Source: Oscillospiraceae bacterium | Lineage (GTDB): Bacteria > Bacillota_A > Clostridia > Oscillospirales > Oscillospiraceae | Assembly (NCBI GenBank): GCA_016302005.1 | Contig: JAEDOK010000030.1 | Span: 1-15,265 of the forward strand | DNA: 15,265 bases | Reading direction: 5' to 3' | Shown: positions 15,121 to 15,265 of the stretch, one piece after another | Layout: every line of letters starts with the position of its first letter | Numbering within the stretch: the stretch's first letter is position 1 | Program-made: the position numbers and the translations under genes | Notes under the pieces: generated by a model | Told to the model about the DNA's origin: nothing | Database searches by the model: none | Seen by the model: only the letters and a program-made list of their open reading frames with translations

Positions 15121-15180
15121 TTACTTCTTGAGCGCCTCTTCGACTGCAACCGCGACGGCGACCGTGGCGCCGACCATGGG
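15121..15180 (-). pseudogene. C-terminal tail of an unidentified minus-strand gene
   Basis: On the minus strand the frame ending at TAA (complement of 15121-15123) reads PMVGATVAVAVEEALKK, a composition typical of a real protein C-terminus (alternating Val/Ala then a Lys-rich helix end). It is followed at normal distance by the minus-strand terminator of copy 1. Upstream of about 15174-15183 the frame runs into a hairpin and the second repeat copy, where the translation is not protein-like. No start or ribosome site is seen. It is therefore probably a truncated or rearranged gene end; the family cannot be told from 17 residues. Confidence 0.4.
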
Positions 15181-15183
15181 AGA

Positions 15184-15200
15184 GCAATGCGGAGCATTGC
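15184..15200. other. Short perfect hairpin between repeat copies
   Basis: GCAATGC-GGA-GCATTGC gives a 7-bp stem with a three-base loop. It sits directly after the CCATGGGAGA sequence (15174-15183) that also occurs inside both repeat copies (15097-15106 and 15247-15256), so it is near a likely rearrangement junction. Confidence 0.5.
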
Positions 15201-15210
15201 GGATGGGAAT

Positions 15211-15238
15211 AAAAAGCGGTCTGCCGGTGGCAGACCGC
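15211..15238 (-). terminator. Minus-strand intrinsic terminator in repeat copy 2
   Basis: Same 10-bp stem (15216-15225 with 15229-15238) and five-T tail on the minus strand as in copy 1. Placed upstream of the minus-strand reading-frame tail, it would stop transcripts before they reach that tail, which argues that the tail is not expressed in this arrangement. Confidence 0.75.
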
Positions 15239-15265
15239 CTCATTACCCATGGGAGAAAAGGGGGT
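15211..15265. repeat. 55-bp direct repeat, copy 2, reaching the window end
   Basis: Identical to 15061-15115. Because the identity runs to the last base of the window, the true repeat may be longer. Confidence 0.95.

Noticed and set aside
14876..15250. 124-codon minus-strand frame running through both 55-bp repeats
   Set aside because: It stays open because the repeat spacing (150) is divisible by three. The translation is not protein-like and would pass through two terminator hairpins.
15061..15265. CRISPR array
   Set aside because: Only two 55-bp copies with a 95-bp interval, each copy being a terminator; no spacer-like periodicity and no cas genes.

Overview
The window is about 15.3 kb of moderately GC-rich DNA that reads like a gut Firmicute of the Oscillospiraceae/Ruminococcaceae type. 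The evidence is strong AGGAGG-type ribosome sites, many clostridial lipoproteins with short lipoboxes, a 7TM kinase-like sensor, SLH-domain surface protein, and families I associate with these bacteria (DUF4428, a probable DUF6935). This assignment is inference; there is no rRNA or other marker gene. All recognisable complete genes are on the + strand. I see no tRNA, rRNA, CRISPR array, transposase or phage gene, and no gene-free stretch longer than 300 bases.

Layout. (1) 1-1161: the 3' end of a HAD-family phosphatase and an all-helical protein of unknown function, closed by a hairpin with a perfect 19-bp stem. (2) 1259-4919: a near-consensus promoter drives three overlapping genes: a 7TM histidine-kinase-like protein that seems to have lost its catalytic residues, an intact membrane histidine kinase, and a NarL/LuxR-type response regulator. 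(3) 5068-8040: an extracellular solute-binding lipoprotein with no transporter genes beside it, followed by a two-TM membrane protein with a probable Cache-type outer domain, a HAMP-like linker and a cytoplasmic LuxR-type DNA-binding domain. (4) 8041-8237: an AT-rich control region with three dyads, a TATAAT box without a -35 partner, and a gene that must start at TTG. (5) 8238-15006: an envelope-like series: a four-CxxC zinc-ribbon protein, a small lipoprotein, a DUF4428 protein with a second C-terminal zinc ribbon, a small four-TM protein, two more lipoproteins, an exported SLH protein with a choice-of-anchor-J-like domain, and a probable DUF6935 protein. (6) 15007-15265: a strong + strand terminator, then a 55-bp perfect direct repeat at 150-bp spacing. 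Each copy is a minus-strand terminator, and the tail of an unidentified minus-strand reading frame lies between them.

How it may work together (inference). Two signalling routes sit side by side. One is a kinase/pseudokinase pair with its response regulator; the other is a single-chain membrane regulator that may bind DNA while anchored. A periplasm-facing binding protein lies between them and could be the ligand receptor for one or both. The downstream lipoproteins, zinc-ribbon proteins and surface protein are candidate targets. The most notable points are the permease-less binding protein with two adjacent sensors, the kinase-like protein without catalytic residues, the membrane-tethered LuxR regulator next to a dyad-rich promoter lacking a -35 box, and the terminal 150-bp-period repeat, which may be a real tandem array or an assembly end.
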